Positions 1-6,402 of a stretch of DNA of 15,233 nucleotides are shown one piece after another. The number at the start of each line of letters is the position of its first letter. The first letter of the stretch is position 1. The translations under genes and the position numbers were made by a program. The notes under the pieces were generated by a model that was given only the letters and a program-made list of their open reading frames with translations, had not been told where the DNA came from and did not search any database. This stretch comes from JBPCIX01 sp051005875. GTDB lineage: Bacteria > Actinomycetota > CADDZG01 > JAHWKV01. Where the stretch lies: assembly GCA_051005875.1 (NCBI GenBank), contig JBPCIX010000071.1, positions 1 to 15,233 of the forward strand, given 5' to 3'.

Positions 1-73
1 GTGGGCGCACGAGGATTTGAACCTCGGACCTCTTCCGTGTCAGGGAAGCGCTCTCCCCCTGAGCTATGCGCCC
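1..73 (-). tRNA. tRNA-Val (anticodon GAC), 3' end at window edge
   Basis: On the minus strand the full cloverleaf reads out: acceptor GGGCGCA pairs with TGCGCCC, D stem GCTC/GAGC, anticodon stem CTTCC/GGAAG around loop CTGACAC, and T stem CGAGG/CCTCG around TTCAAAT. Anticodon GAC decodes valine GUC. The discriminator is A (position 2), followed by C at position 1, so an encoded CCA tail may continue outside the window. A perfect TATAAT box lies 19 bases upstream. Confidence 0.96.
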
Positions 74-92
74 AATTCAAACGTTCTAAGCG

Positions 93-98
93 ATTATA
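93..98 (-). promoter_or_regulatory. -10 box of tRNA-Val
   Basis: On the minus strand this is TATAAT, a perfect -10 match, 19 bases upstream of the tRNA 5' end at 73. That places transcription start around 86, a short leader typical of tRNA genes. No good -35 is visible at 16-18 bp spacing. Confidence 0.6.
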
Positions 99-162
99 GG
101 GGTCTGGGGGCGCGACCGGCGCCTAAGTGGCTGGGCGCGTGGGCTAAATATCCAGTCCCCGA

Positions 163-168
163 TATAAT
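163..168 (+). promoter_or_regulatory. -10 box upstream of the Pro-rich membrane protein gene
   Basis: TATAAT is a perfect -10 hexamer 36 bases before the ATG at 205. It diverges from the tRNA-Val promoter at 93-98. No convincing -35 is seen. The transcript would carry the GAGGGG ribosome binding site at 191-196, eight bases before the start. Confidence 0.5.
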
Positions 169-204
169 CTTTGTTTGATTCGCAGTTATTGAGGGGTTTC
201 TATT

Positions 205-735
205 ATGGCTGACAAGACCACCGCAAATCCAACCATGTGGCTCAACAAGGGCTCCGCGTCGCGGCGCGGTCCGTCGATGGATGGCCTGCCCCAAAAAGGG
301 CCGCGCATGTTCAAAACCACCTCACTGGTTCTGTTGGCTGTTTCGCCTTTCCTGGCTTATGTCTTGCTTCTGCCTAAAGACCCCCCGGCCACCGAGCCCT
401 TCAAGGGTTCGGCATCGCAAAGCACGCCCGCTCCTTCGATCTCACCATCTCCTTTTGTAGCCATCCCGGTCCCCGAAATCTCGTCCGAACCTTTATTCGC
501 AGAGGCAAGCCCCTCGTCGACAGCCAATCAGCCGAAAAAGAAGGTCGCCCCTCAGCCGGCGCCTGCCCCCTCTGTCGCCCCTGAGGTACCGGCCGTTGCC
601 CCTGTCGACGCCTCCCCTCTTCCCCCGCCGCCTGAGGAGCCGCCTAGTAGCGGACCCGACGATGGGTGCGACATAAACTCGTCTGACTTCGGGAGCTGTA
701 TCGTGAGTGGAAGCTCGTCGGACCAGACTCCTTAA
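205..735 (+). CDS. Pro-rich membrane-anchored protein with C-terminal two-Cys motif (paralogue of 1351-1803)
   Basis: Function unknown. The 176-residue protein has a hydrophilic N-terminus (1-35), one membrane segment at about 38-56, a long Pro/Ala/Ser-rich extracytoplasmic stretch (58-150) and a short tail with C155 and C165 ending in FGSCI. The ATG at 205 has a GAGGGG Shine-Dalgarno eight bases upstream; an internal Met at residue 35 would remove the hydrophilic N-terminus and start right before the membrane helix. The helix and tail match those of the protein at 1351-1803: both have F-K/R...VL.A..PF.AY..L.PK, and both end in C-x(9-11)-C with F-x-x-C-I. The paralogy is seen directly. Secretion or cell-wall spanning by the Pro-rich region is inferred. 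No domain family is recognised. Confidence 0.72.
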   Translation: MADKTTANPTMWLNKGSASRRGPSMDGLPQKGPRMFKTTSLVLLAVSPFLAYVLLLPKDPPATEPFKGSASQSTPAPSISPSPFVAIPVPEISSEPLFAEASPSSTANQPKKKVAPQPAPAPSVAPEVPAVAPVDASPLPPPPEEPPSSGPDDGCDINSSDFGSCIVSGSSSDQTP

Positions 736-770
736 GCAGGAGCGATTGGCGAACATCGGGCAAACAGTCT

Positions 771-776
771 TAGTAT
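771..776 (+). promoter_or_regulatory. Possible -10 box of the DUF4352-like lipoprotein gene
   Basis: TAGTAT fits TANNNT and ends 10 bases before the ATG at 787. Transcription would then start a few bases before the start codon, and no Shine-Dalgarno is visible. Weak evidence, since the preceding gene ends only 51 bases upstream and read-through is possible. Confidence 0.3.
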
Positions 777-786
777 TCACAAGTAG

Positions 787-1317
787 ATGTCTTCCCCGCT
801 ACCGAAAATACTTGTCAGCGGGCTTATTGCCTTAGTTTTTGTCAGCGGCTGCAGCAAGTCTGAGCCCGCCAAAAAAACCGTTAATCCCGTTGTCCAGACC
901 TCGGCCCCCGGCGAAGCCACCCTGGAGTTCGTTGGCGAAAAGGTCCGAACCAAGATCACTCGGGTTACCATCAGGAAGCGAGCAATTGCCGGGGATCAAT
1001 TTTCGGCTGCGGGCGACAACCAGGTTTTCCTCACGTTTGAAGCCGAGGTAGAAAACGTTGGGAAAAAGGCAAATAGCGTCGGAGGCGGATATACCCTAAA
1101 GACGCCCGACGGCAAGGTTGCTGAGTACACTGGAGTGGCCGACGGAGAAAAGGCGATCCTCTTCGATGAACCGCTCGGCGCGGGCGACAAAAAGTCAGGG
1201 ACGCTTACGTGGGAGGTGCCAACTCCAAAGGCCGGAGGAAAGTATTTATTGCTTTGGAAGCCCAATCCGCTCGGGAAGGGAGAAGCAAGATTTACCTACG
1301 TTTACAGGGCAAAATAA
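787..1317 (+). CDS. Secreted lipoprotein with DUF4352-like Ig-fold domain
   Basis: The 176-residue protein begins with a lipoprotein signal peptide: K7, a hydrophobic core at 8-18 and the lipobox VSGC with the lipidated Cys at 22. A short charged linker leads to a beta-rich domain (about 42-176). Its pattern of a 'VFLTFEAEVENVG' type strand, a modified-residue-free middle and an aromatic C-terminal strand resembles the DUF4352 family of extracellular immunoglobulin-like domains found in lipoproteins. The molecular role of that family is poorly defined. It sits between two related Pro-rich membrane proteins, 51 bases after one and 33 bases before the other, which suggests a three-gene envelope unit. 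Domain assignment is from pattern recognition and is moderate; the lipoprotein call is strong. Confidence 0.8.
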   Translation: MSSPLPKILVSGLIALVFVSGCSKSEPAKKTVNPVVQTSAPGEATLEFVGEKVRTKITRVTIRKRAIAGDQFSAAGDNQVFLTFEAEVENVGKKANSVGGGYTLKTPDGKVAEYTGVADGEKAILFDEPLGAGDKKSGTLTWEVPTPKAGGKYLLLWKPNPLGKGEARFTYVYRAK

Positions 1318-1350
1318 ACGCGAGGTTCTCTGCGGGCCCTGAGTGGGAAA

Positions 1351-1803
1351 ATGCCTAGGCTCGCCACCCAAGAGATTTCCCGGTACTTTCGGAATTCGGG
1401 AATCGTTTTGTTCGCACTATTCCCCTTTGCGGCTTACGCCGCCCTGGCGCCCAAGCCGGAAGCTCCCGGAACACGCGACTCGACAAATTCCACCCAGTCT
1501 CCTTTGCCGCAACAGCCCGCCCCGGCTGACCCGGCGCCCTTGTTTTCCACGGCGCCTTTGCCTTCACCCCCGGCGGCCGCTGCCCCGTCTCCCACCAATG
1601 CTCCGGCGCCCCCGGCGCCGAGCGCAACTACTCCCTCCCCCGCACCTACAGCATCGCCCTCCGCGGTCCCGGCGGCTGTCGCTCCACCTCCGCCTCCCGC
1701 TCCCCCGCCGCCCAAGCCTGAGGAGCCCGCACCCACTCCGACAAAGACCTGCAACGCAATCGCCGATCCAGATGGCTTCCAGGACTGCATTTCCACTCCC
1801 TAG
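1351..1803 (+). CDS. Pro-rich membrane-anchored protein with C-terminal two-Cys motif (paralogue of 205-735)
   Basis: Function unknown. This 150-residue protein has a short basic N-terminus, a membrane helix at about 16-33, an extremely Pro/Ala-rich stretch (36-130, including a run of Pro with Ala around 110-122) and a tail with C134 and C146 ending in F-Q-D-C-I. Helix and tail resemble the protein at 205-735, while the Pro-rich part does not align and is simply low complexity. Because GC-rich Pro/Ala codons keep several frames open, opposite-strand ORFs over this stretch are shadows. The chosen ATG gives the N-terminus that matches the paralogue just before the helix. Possibly the tail forms a disulfide or a small binding site outside the membrane; that is inference. 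Confidence 0.68.
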   Translation: MPRLATQEISRYFRNSGIVLFALFPFAAYAALAPKPEAPGTRDSTNSTQSPLPQQPAPADPAPLFSTAPLPSPPAAAAPSPTNAPAPPAPSATTPSPAPTASPSAVPAAVAPPPPPAPPPPKPEEPAPTPTKTCNAIADPDGFQDCISTP

Positions 1804-1936
1804 TAGGCCCGCAGCACCTCACATCGGATCTCCTCAATAAACGAGTCGCGGTTAGCCCTGAAAGGGGTTTCGTGTCGGTGGCCGTCTTTATCGTGTCATC
1901 AACCGATTGTTGCCAATAAAACCAAGGAGGGTCAAA

Positions 1937-2290
1937 ATGGCAGTTGATGAACGTTCCAGGCACGCTTTGCACACAAAGTTGCAGAAGGTGCTCGGTGAGG
2001 AAGAGGCAGTCACCATGATGGAGTTGGTTCCGCCGGTGGGCTGGGGCGAAGTCGCCACCAAACGAGATCTGGATGAGCTCAGGGTTGCCACCAAGCGTGA
2101 TCTTGATGAACTCAGGGTTGCCACCAAGCGTGATCTGGATGGTCTGAGATCGGATTTCCGAGACCTCAAATCAGATTTCGGCGAACTAAGGCGTCACATG
2201 GACAGCCAGTTTCGCACCACTCTTTTTTCCTTTGTGACCGTCATGATCGGACTCGCGGGGCTCGTTTTCGTAGCAGCCCGGCTCGCTTAG
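1937..2290 (+). CDS. Small coiled-coil protein with C-terminal membrane anchor
   Basis: The start is set at ATG 1937 because AAGGAGGG at 1924-1931 is a near-perfect ribosome binding site; an in-frame ATG at 1907 has none. The 117-residue product has an N-terminal helical part with the phrase 'MELVPPVGW', three tandem 11-residue units VATKRDLDELR (about residues 39-71), a further heptad-like stretch with FRDLKSDFGELRRHMD, and a C-terminal membrane helix (about 95-116). I recall similar proteins as common uncharacterised actinobacterial coiled-coil membrane proteins, often varying in repeat number. Likely an oligomeric, membrane-tethered helical rod; the function is unknown. Confidence 0.82.
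   Translation: MAVDERSRHALHTKLQKVLGEEEAVTMMELVPPVGWGEVATKRDLDELRVATKRDLDELRVATKRDLDGLRSDFRDLKSDFGELRRHMDSQFRTTLFSFVTVMIGLAGLVFVAARLA
2051..2149 (+). repeat. Three tandem 33-bp in-frame repeats
   Basis: Units begin at 2051, 2084 and 2117 and each encodes V-A-T-K-R-D-L-D-(E/G)-L-R. Units 2 and 3 are closer to each other at their 5' ends (GTTGCCACCAAGCGTGATCT shared), while unit 1 has several silent changes, so the last duplication is the more recent. The repeat lies inside the coiled-coil gene at 1937-2290 and keeps the reading frame. Confidence 0.93.
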
Positions 2291-2327
2291 GTTCACCGGC
2301 CGCGCGCCTCTCAAGAGGTTTTATCCC

Positions 2328-2735
2328 GTGCAGGCTAAGTCAACTTGGATCAATGAGGCAATCTGGTTGCTGGCTGGCTCCCTGGTAAGCGGAGGGATCG
2401 TCCTAGGCTTCTTTTTGATCTTGGCCCTTCCTTTTGTGCTAATCGGCATGACCGCCGTGGTCTTTCTCTCCCTGCAGAGGCGACCGGGTGCCTGGATGTT
2501 CTTGACCGGAGCCTCGGGTATGCCCTCCGCCCTTTATGTTAGCGACTTTATGAAGGGCGGCCCTTGTCCCTATTCGAGCATTGTAATTCCGGGCGAAGCG
2601 GGCGCCATGCATTGTCGCTACCGGTCGTTAGCGGCCAGAGGTATTAGAAGCAGAAAATGGCTCTCCACCAGGGCAAATACCTTGTTTTCCCTGGTAGAGA
2701 GCTTGGAGGCGGCGTCCGGAATTGAACCGGAGTGA
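2328..2735 (+). CDS. Small two-helix membrane protein, 3' end truncated or running into tRNA-Cys
   Basis: The GTG start at 2328 gives 135 residues: membrane segments at about 11-34 and 34-50 and then a polar part with C80 and C96. From about residue 111 the codons are the antisense of the tRNA-Cys terminator hairpin, and from residue 126 the antisense of the tRNA itself, with the stop inside the tRNA. These last 25 residues are unlikely to be conserved protein. Either the gene was cut by a rearrangement at the tRNA locus and took the first available stop, or the ORF is not a functional gene. No clear Shine-Dalgarno precedes the start and no family is recognised. Confidence 0.45.
   Translation: MQAKSTWINEAIWLLAGSLVSGGIVLGFFLILALPFVLIGMTAVVFLSLQRRPGAWMFLTGASGMPSALYVSDFMKGGPCPYSSIVIPGEAGAMHCRYRSLAARGIRSRKWLSTRANTLFSLVESLEAASGIEPE
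2654..2702 (-). terminator. Rho-independent terminator of tRNA-Cys
   Basis: GCTCTCCACCAGGG (2660-2673) and CCCTGGTAGAGAGC (2689-2702) form a 14-bp stem with a single G-T wobble around a 15-base loop. On the minus strand it is followed by CATTTTC, a short T-run. It begins just two bases after the tRNA-Cys CCA end, as expected for the tRNA's terminator. Confidence 0.85.
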
Positions 2736-2777
2736 ACGGTTTTGCAGACCGGCGCCTCACCACTCGGCCACGCCGCC
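2704..2777 (-). tRNA. tRNA-Cys (anticodon GCA) with encoded CCA
   Basis: On the minus strand the acceptor GGCGGCG pairs with CGCCGCC, the anticodon loop is CTGCAAA (anticodon GCA), and the T stem TCCGG/CCGGA encloses TTCAATT. The discriminator base is U, the hallmark of tRNA-Cys, and CCA is encoded at 2706-2704. One outer anticodon-stem pair is a C-U mismatch. It is followed at once by a strong terminator and lies antisense to the end of the ORF at 2328-2735. Confidence 0.96.
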
Positions 2778-2821
2778 ATTGAGGAACCCGATATTTACTT
2801 TCGGCTCTCGCCCTCGCAGGT

Positions 2822-2827
2822 TATCCT
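2822..2827 (+). promoter_or_regulatory. -10 box for leaderless transcription of the protease-like gene
   Basis: TATCCT lies exactly six bases before the ATG at 2834, which puts the expected transcription start on the A of the start codon. There is no Shine-Dalgarno. The same TANNNT-N6-start layout occurs at 5881-5886 (minus strand) and at 6391-6396, which strengthens the call. No good -35 is seen. Confidence 0.55.
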
Positions 2828-2833
2828 AACCGC

Positions 2834-3799
2834 ATGTCAAACCGCGACGACCTTTTTGGTTCAATGTTGCCCAACACCTTGGTCGGCGTGGCAATTTGGG
2901 TGCTTATGTTTGCCTTCGGCGTGGCGCTGTCGGGCCTGATCTTTTTTGGCATCTACCAAACCAGCATTAACTCAATCGAAGACAAGCTGATCAAGAGCGA
3001 AGAACGCCTCAACAAACGGATGGATTTGGAACTTCGTAAACTCGAAAGTCGCTTAAAGGACAGTTCAGACGAATCCACAGCGCAGAACCTTCGGGTTTCC
3101 ACCACCGACAAGGATTTACTTATCAAGACGGTCGGCCCCTCGATCGCGCGGATCGAAGGCAAGGATCTTTCAGGCAAGGCCACCAAGGGCTCGGGATTCG
3201 TTGTGAAATCAACCGGCTCCGAATCGTGGGTCATTACTAACAACCGTCTTGTGGCCGGTTCGATGAAGGAAAACTTGCCGGTGCGCGTGAGAGTTGGGGG
3301 AACCGAACTGGATTCGGAGCTTTTAGCCACCGACCCTGGGAACGACCTGGCGGTTGTGCTCTTCAGGAAAGGTGGAGTGCGGGGAATTCCCTTCTCGAAA
3401 GCCGAGCCGCAAACGGGCACCCCCGTGTGGGCGGTGGGTATTAAGCCGGGGACCGCATTCGGCGTTTCAGCAGACAAGGCCCAACTTTCAAGTGTAGCGG
3501 GCAGTTTGAGCCTGGATAAGAGCGCTGACCCGCTTTTCAGCGGCGGGCCCCTGCTGGATGCAGATGCCAAAGTAATCGGAGTGATCACAACCAGTGCTTC
3601 AGGTCCGGCGGGATCCTCAACTACCGCCGTCCCAATAAATCGGACCTGCGCGATCGTCCTTCGGTGCCCAAAGGCCAATCCTTCGCCCGGTCCCAGTCCA
3701 ACTGCAAAGGGCCGACCGCGGTCCCCTAAGCCACCGCCGGTGCCGGCGCCTGTGACTGACTCACCGCCAGAAGTTGCCCCTTCGTTCGACTCCTTTTAG
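2834..3799 (+). CDS. Membrane-anchored trypsin-like (HtrA-type) protein, probably catalytically dead
   Basis: The 321-residue protein has a membrane helix (15-40), a charged coiled coil (45-78), a chymotrypsin-like domain (about 95-275) and a Pro-rich tail (281-321). The protease motifs are recognisable: VITNN-x-LVAG around the catalytic His site, D171 in NDLAVVLF, and S236 in FSGGPLL, with the following VIGV strand. However, the His position is R138 (codon CGT, 3245-3247), and the oxyanion GNSGG is LFSGG. Without His the triad cannot work, so this is probably a pseudoprotease acting by binding, although a sequence error is possible since one base separates CGT from CAT. There is no PDZ domain. 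The gene overlaps the convergent PBP gene by four bases. ATG 2834 is supported by the -10 box placed for leaderless starting. Confidence 0.85.
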   Translation: MSNRDDLFGSMLPNTLVGVAIWVLMFAFGVALSGLIFFGIYQTSINSIEDKLIKSEERLNKRMDLELRKLESRLKDSSDESTAQNLRVSTTDKDLLIKTVGPSIARIEGKDLSGKATKGSGFVVKSTGSESWVITNNRLVAGSMKENLPVRVRVGGTELDSELLATDPGNDLAVVLFRKGGVRGIPFSKAEPQTGTPVWAVGIKPGTAFGVSADKAQLSSVAGSLSLDKSADPLFSGGPLLDADAKVIGVITTSASGPAGSSTTAVPINRTCAIVLRCPKANPSPGPSPTAKGRPRSPKPPPVPAPVTDSPPEVAPSFDSF

Positions 3800-5874
3800 T
3801 TACCGCCGAATAGGTCGCCGAGAATGCCTCTCGAGGGGGTCGGCGAGGGCTCCAAGCTCGGTTCGTAAGTAGGAAATGTACCCGGAGGGTATGTACCCGG
3901 ATCTTCTGAAGGGTTGGGCTCAAAGCCTGGCGTTGGCGAAGCCTTGAAAGGCAGTTCCAAACTGCCGAGCGCCTCCGGCTCGGCAAATCCAGCAGGAAAG
4001 GAAGCGGCCGTAGCCACCTTCATATAAGCACTCCATATTTGGGCGGGGATGGTGCCGCCTGTAACCTCCTTCACGCCCCTAACATTCAACAGCTCCCGGT
4101 TGGTTTCTTTGTAGCCCACCCAAACAGCCGTTGATAACTCCGGCGTATAGCCGACAAACCAGGCATTGCGAAAGTCCTGGGCACTGCCGGTCTTGCCCGC
4201 GGCGGGCCTGCCGATATCAGCCCGCCGGCCGGTACCCGAGGTGACGACCTTTGCCAGGATTGCGGTGATGTTGTCGGCAATGTCCTGATCAAGGGCTTTT
4301 ACCGGCTTAGATGGCCCGCTTTCGAGAATCTTGCCGTTGGTATCAACGACTTTGGTGACAAATTTTGGCGCCCGATAAATTCCTCGAGCAGCCAGAGTTG
4401 CAAAACCCGAAGACATCTCCAGCGGCGTCACCCCTTCGGTGAAGCCCCCCAACGCGATCGCAATATTGTTCTTGTCTTTTTCTAGAGTTCGCTCTGAGAT
4501 GCCCATTCTCCTCGACGTTTCGATAAGCCTTTGTATGCCGACCTTTTGGGCCAGCTGGATGTAGACGGTGTTCACCGAGTTCACGGTCGCCTGCTCCACC
4601 GAGATGCTGCCAAAACCTTGATTTTCGAAATTGTGGATGCACCCGTCTTTGGAGCGATAGTCCCTAATTTCACAATACTTACTCGGTCCCGAGTAAGTGT
4701 CCGACGGCAGCACGCCGGCTTCGATGGCTGCGGCAAGAACAAACGGCTTAAAGGCAGACCCGGTCTGGCGACGGCTTTGGATCGCGATGTTGTACTTTTC
4801 CTTTTCATAGTCTCGGCCGCCGACGATCGCCTTAACAAACCCGGTTGCGGGTTCGATTGTGACAATCGAGGAATAGGGGTCCGTCTCAGAAGGCAGCGCT
4901 TCGCGGATGGATTTTTCCGCAGCCTCCTGCATTGCCGGGTCGAGAGTACCGTAAACCTCGAGCCCGCCGTTGTATACCTTGTCGCGGCCATACTTATCGA
5001 GCAGGTGTCGCTTCACAGCATCGACAAACCACGGGAACCGAAACACTTCCTCCGTTGACTCAACTTCGGCTAACTTAGGCTGTTCAGAGCGGGCCACGGA
5101 GGCTTCCGAGGTGGTTATGAAATTCAACTTCTCCATGCGATCAATTACGTACGTCCGTCGCCTGCTTGCCTCGGCAGGAAAGCGGTCGGGCGAAAATTTG
5201 CCCGGTGAAGGAATTAGCCCCGCCAGCAGGGCGGCTTCGGACACAGTCAGTTTCGATGGTGGCTTCGCGAAAAAGGATTTTGATGCGGCTCCGATTCCGT
5301 AGGCGCCACGTCCGAAATAAACGGTGTTTAAGTAGCGCTCCAAAATTATGTTTTTCGAGTAAGTCTTCTCGAGTTGAGAGGCCACCTGTGCTTCACGGAT
5401 CTTCCTAAAAAACGAGCGCTCATTGCCTGTGAAAGCGTTCTTCACATATTGCTGAGTGATTGTCGAGCCGCCCTGCACGGTACCTCCGGCCCTCGCATCG
5501 GCGGTCAACGCGCGAAGAATTGATTTCAAATCGAGCCCGCGGTGCTTGTAGTACCTCTCGTCCTCGGCCGCCAAGACGGCGTTAACGACTCGCCTGGGCA
5601 TCTTGGCGAACTTCAACGGCTCTCGATTTTGCTCCGCGTGCAAAGACGCGAACAAGCTTCCGTCGCCTCCGTAAATGTGGCTGGTGCGCGCAGCGGTAGC
5701 AGCTTTGATTTCCGGGATACTTACCGGCGGAGGGAAGGCGAAAAAATATAGGTAGACGCCCAAGGCAGCGGCGGACAGGAGCATGACCGGGACGCCCACA
5801 ATGACGATACCGCCCGCTATGACCACATCCATAGGGTCGTGACGAATATCTCGAACCTGGTCGAACAATCCCAT
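3796..5874 (-). CDS. Bifunctional class A penicillin-binding protein (GT51 transglycosylase plus transpeptidase)
   Basis: This enzyme polymerises lipid II into glycan strands and crosslinks their stem peptides outside the cytoplasmic membrane (PBP1/PonA/MrcA type). Numbering from ATG 5874 (692 residues): one membrane helix at about 17-47; a GT51 domain with catalytic E104 in AAEDERYYKHRG, then GGSTITQQYVKN, RKIREA and the ILERYLNTVYFGRGAYGI block; a transpeptidase domain with nucleophile S373 and K376 (GSAFKPF), S433-V-N435 and K561-T-G-S564. All key residues are present. A Pro-rich tail (about 645-692) follows, as is common in actinobacterial and related PBPs. An in-frame TTG at 5892 is possible but less likely: the ATG stands six bases behind a TATTCT box. 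The DUF983 gene lies 45 bases upstream on the same strand. Confidence 0.96.
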   Translation of the reverse strand: MGLFDQVRDIRHDPMDVVIAGGIVIVGVPVMLLSAAALGVYLYFFAFPPPVSIPEIKAATAARTSHIYGGDGSLFASLHAEQNREPLKFAKMPRRVVNAVLAAEDERYYKHRGLDLKSILRALTADARAGGTVQGGSTITQQYVKNAFTGNERSFFRKIREAQVASQLEKTYSKNIILERYLNTVYFGRGAYGIGAASKSFFAKPPSKLTVSEAALLAGLIPSPGKFSPDRFPAEASRRRTYVIDRMEKLNFITTSEASVARSEQPKLAEVESTEEVFRFPWFVDAVKRHLLDKYGRDKVYNGGLEVYGTLDPAMQEAAEKSIREALPSETDPYSSIVTIEPATGFVKAIVGGRDYEKEKYNIAIQSRRQTGSAFKPFVLAAAIEAGVLPSDTYSGPSKYCEIRDYRSKDGCIHNFENQGFGSISVEQATVNSVNTVYIQLAQKVGIQRLIETSRRMGISERTLEKDKNNIAIALGGFTEGVTPLEMSSGFATLAARGIYRAPKFVTKVVDTNGKILESGPSKPVKALDQDIADNITAILAKVVTSGTGRRADIGRPAAGKTGSAQDFRNAWFVGYTPELSTAVWVGYKETNRELLNVRGVKEVTGGTIPAQIWSAYMKVATAASFPAGFAEPEALGSLELPFKASPTPGFEPNPSEDPGTYPPGTFPTYEPSLEPSPTPSRGILGDLFGGN

Positions 5875-5880
5875 CGCACT

Positions 5881-5886
5881 AGAATA
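5881..5886 (-). promoter_or_regulatory. -10 box for leaderless transcription of the PBP gene
   Basis: On the minus strand TATTCT is followed by six bases (AGTGCG) and then ATG 5874. No Shine-Dalgarno is visible. The spacing puts the transcription start at the start codon and supports ATG 5874 over TTG 5892. It would let the PBP be expressed independently of the upstream DUF983 gene. Confidence 0.5.
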
Positions 5887-5919
5887 TGACAATCCGCCTG
5901 TTGGATAAGGGCGGAGCTA

Positions 5920-6318
5920 TTACTTCCTGACCGACGGATCCATGCCTGCCATCAACAGGTCGATGCCGAGCCACACGGTCTTCGACATGGGATAGAAAAA
6001 AACCGACGACGCGGTTATCGCGACAGCACTCGCAATTTGAATCGCCAGCCAGGGTACGTCAGGCCAAAATGCGACCATCCCGACGGCCAAAATAGCGGCA
6101 AAAACAGCCATTGACATCGCCGTGTTGATCACCATTCCCCCGATGTACCAGCCCGGCTCGCGGTCAAAATTAAAGCCGCAAGCCGGACAGGCTGGCGCCA
6201 GATGGAACCAGGAGAGAAATATCCCCCGGCTCCCGCAGAATGGGCACCGGCGAAACAAGCCGCGAATGATAACTCTGAAGTCATGCTTCGAACGCGGGTA
6301 ATCCGACACACTCGTCAT
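5920..6318 (-). CDS. DUF983 family membrane protein with zinc-ribbon-like CxxC pairs
   Basis: The 132-residue protein has two CPxCG motifs (C25/C28 and C44/C47) near the N-terminus, arranged like a treble-clef or zinc-ribbon knuckle. These are followed by two membrane helices (about 60-84 and 88-110) and a short basic C-terminus. This order and length are those of the DUF983 family, whose function is not established. It lies 45 bases upstream of a class A PBP on the same strand, so a role connected with the envelope is possible, but that is inference from position only. The ATG at 6318 has no obvious Shine-Dalgarno. The gene diverges from glgB. Confidence 0.85.
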   Translation of the reverse strand: MTSVSDYPRSKHDFRVIIRGLFRRCPFCGSRGIFLSWFHLAPACPACGFNFDREPGWYIGGMVINTAMSMAVFAAILAVGMVAFWPDVPWLAIQIASAVAITASSVFFYPMSKTVWLGIDLLMAGMDPSVRK

Positions 6319-6390
6319 CGGTTAAGGCTCATGTCATCGATGATGCCATGCCCCGACTCTCGTGGAGCACTGACCCTTGTGCATGCGATG

Positions 6391-6396
6391 TAGGGT
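6391..6396 (+). promoter_or_regulatory. -10 box for leaderless transcription of glgB
   Basis: TAGGGT sits six bases before the GTG at 6403, the same layout as upstream of the protease-like gene and the PBP gene. CTGACC at 6370-6375 could serve as a -35 but the spacer would be short (15 bp). No Shine-Dalgarno precedes the GTG. Confidence 0.45.
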
Positions 6397-6402
6397 AGTT
6401 GG

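Noticed and set aside
1434..1796. Minus-strand Gly/Ala-rich ORF
   Set aside because: It is the antisense of a Pro/Ala-rich coding stretch; low-complexity GC-rich codons keep this frame open by chance.
2953..3678. Minus-strand 241-residue ORF over the protease-like gene
   Set aside because: The plus-strand frame shows membrane helix, coiled coil and protease motifs; the minus frame is a shadow.
4531..5058. Plus-strand ORF inside the PBP gene
   Set aside because: It is antisense to the transpeptidase domain, whose motifs are intact on the minus strand, and it resembles no known protein.
5875..5892. TTG start six codons upstream for the PBP
   Set aside because: TTG has no ribosome binding site, and ATG 5874 is placed exactly behind a -10 box with leaderless spacing.
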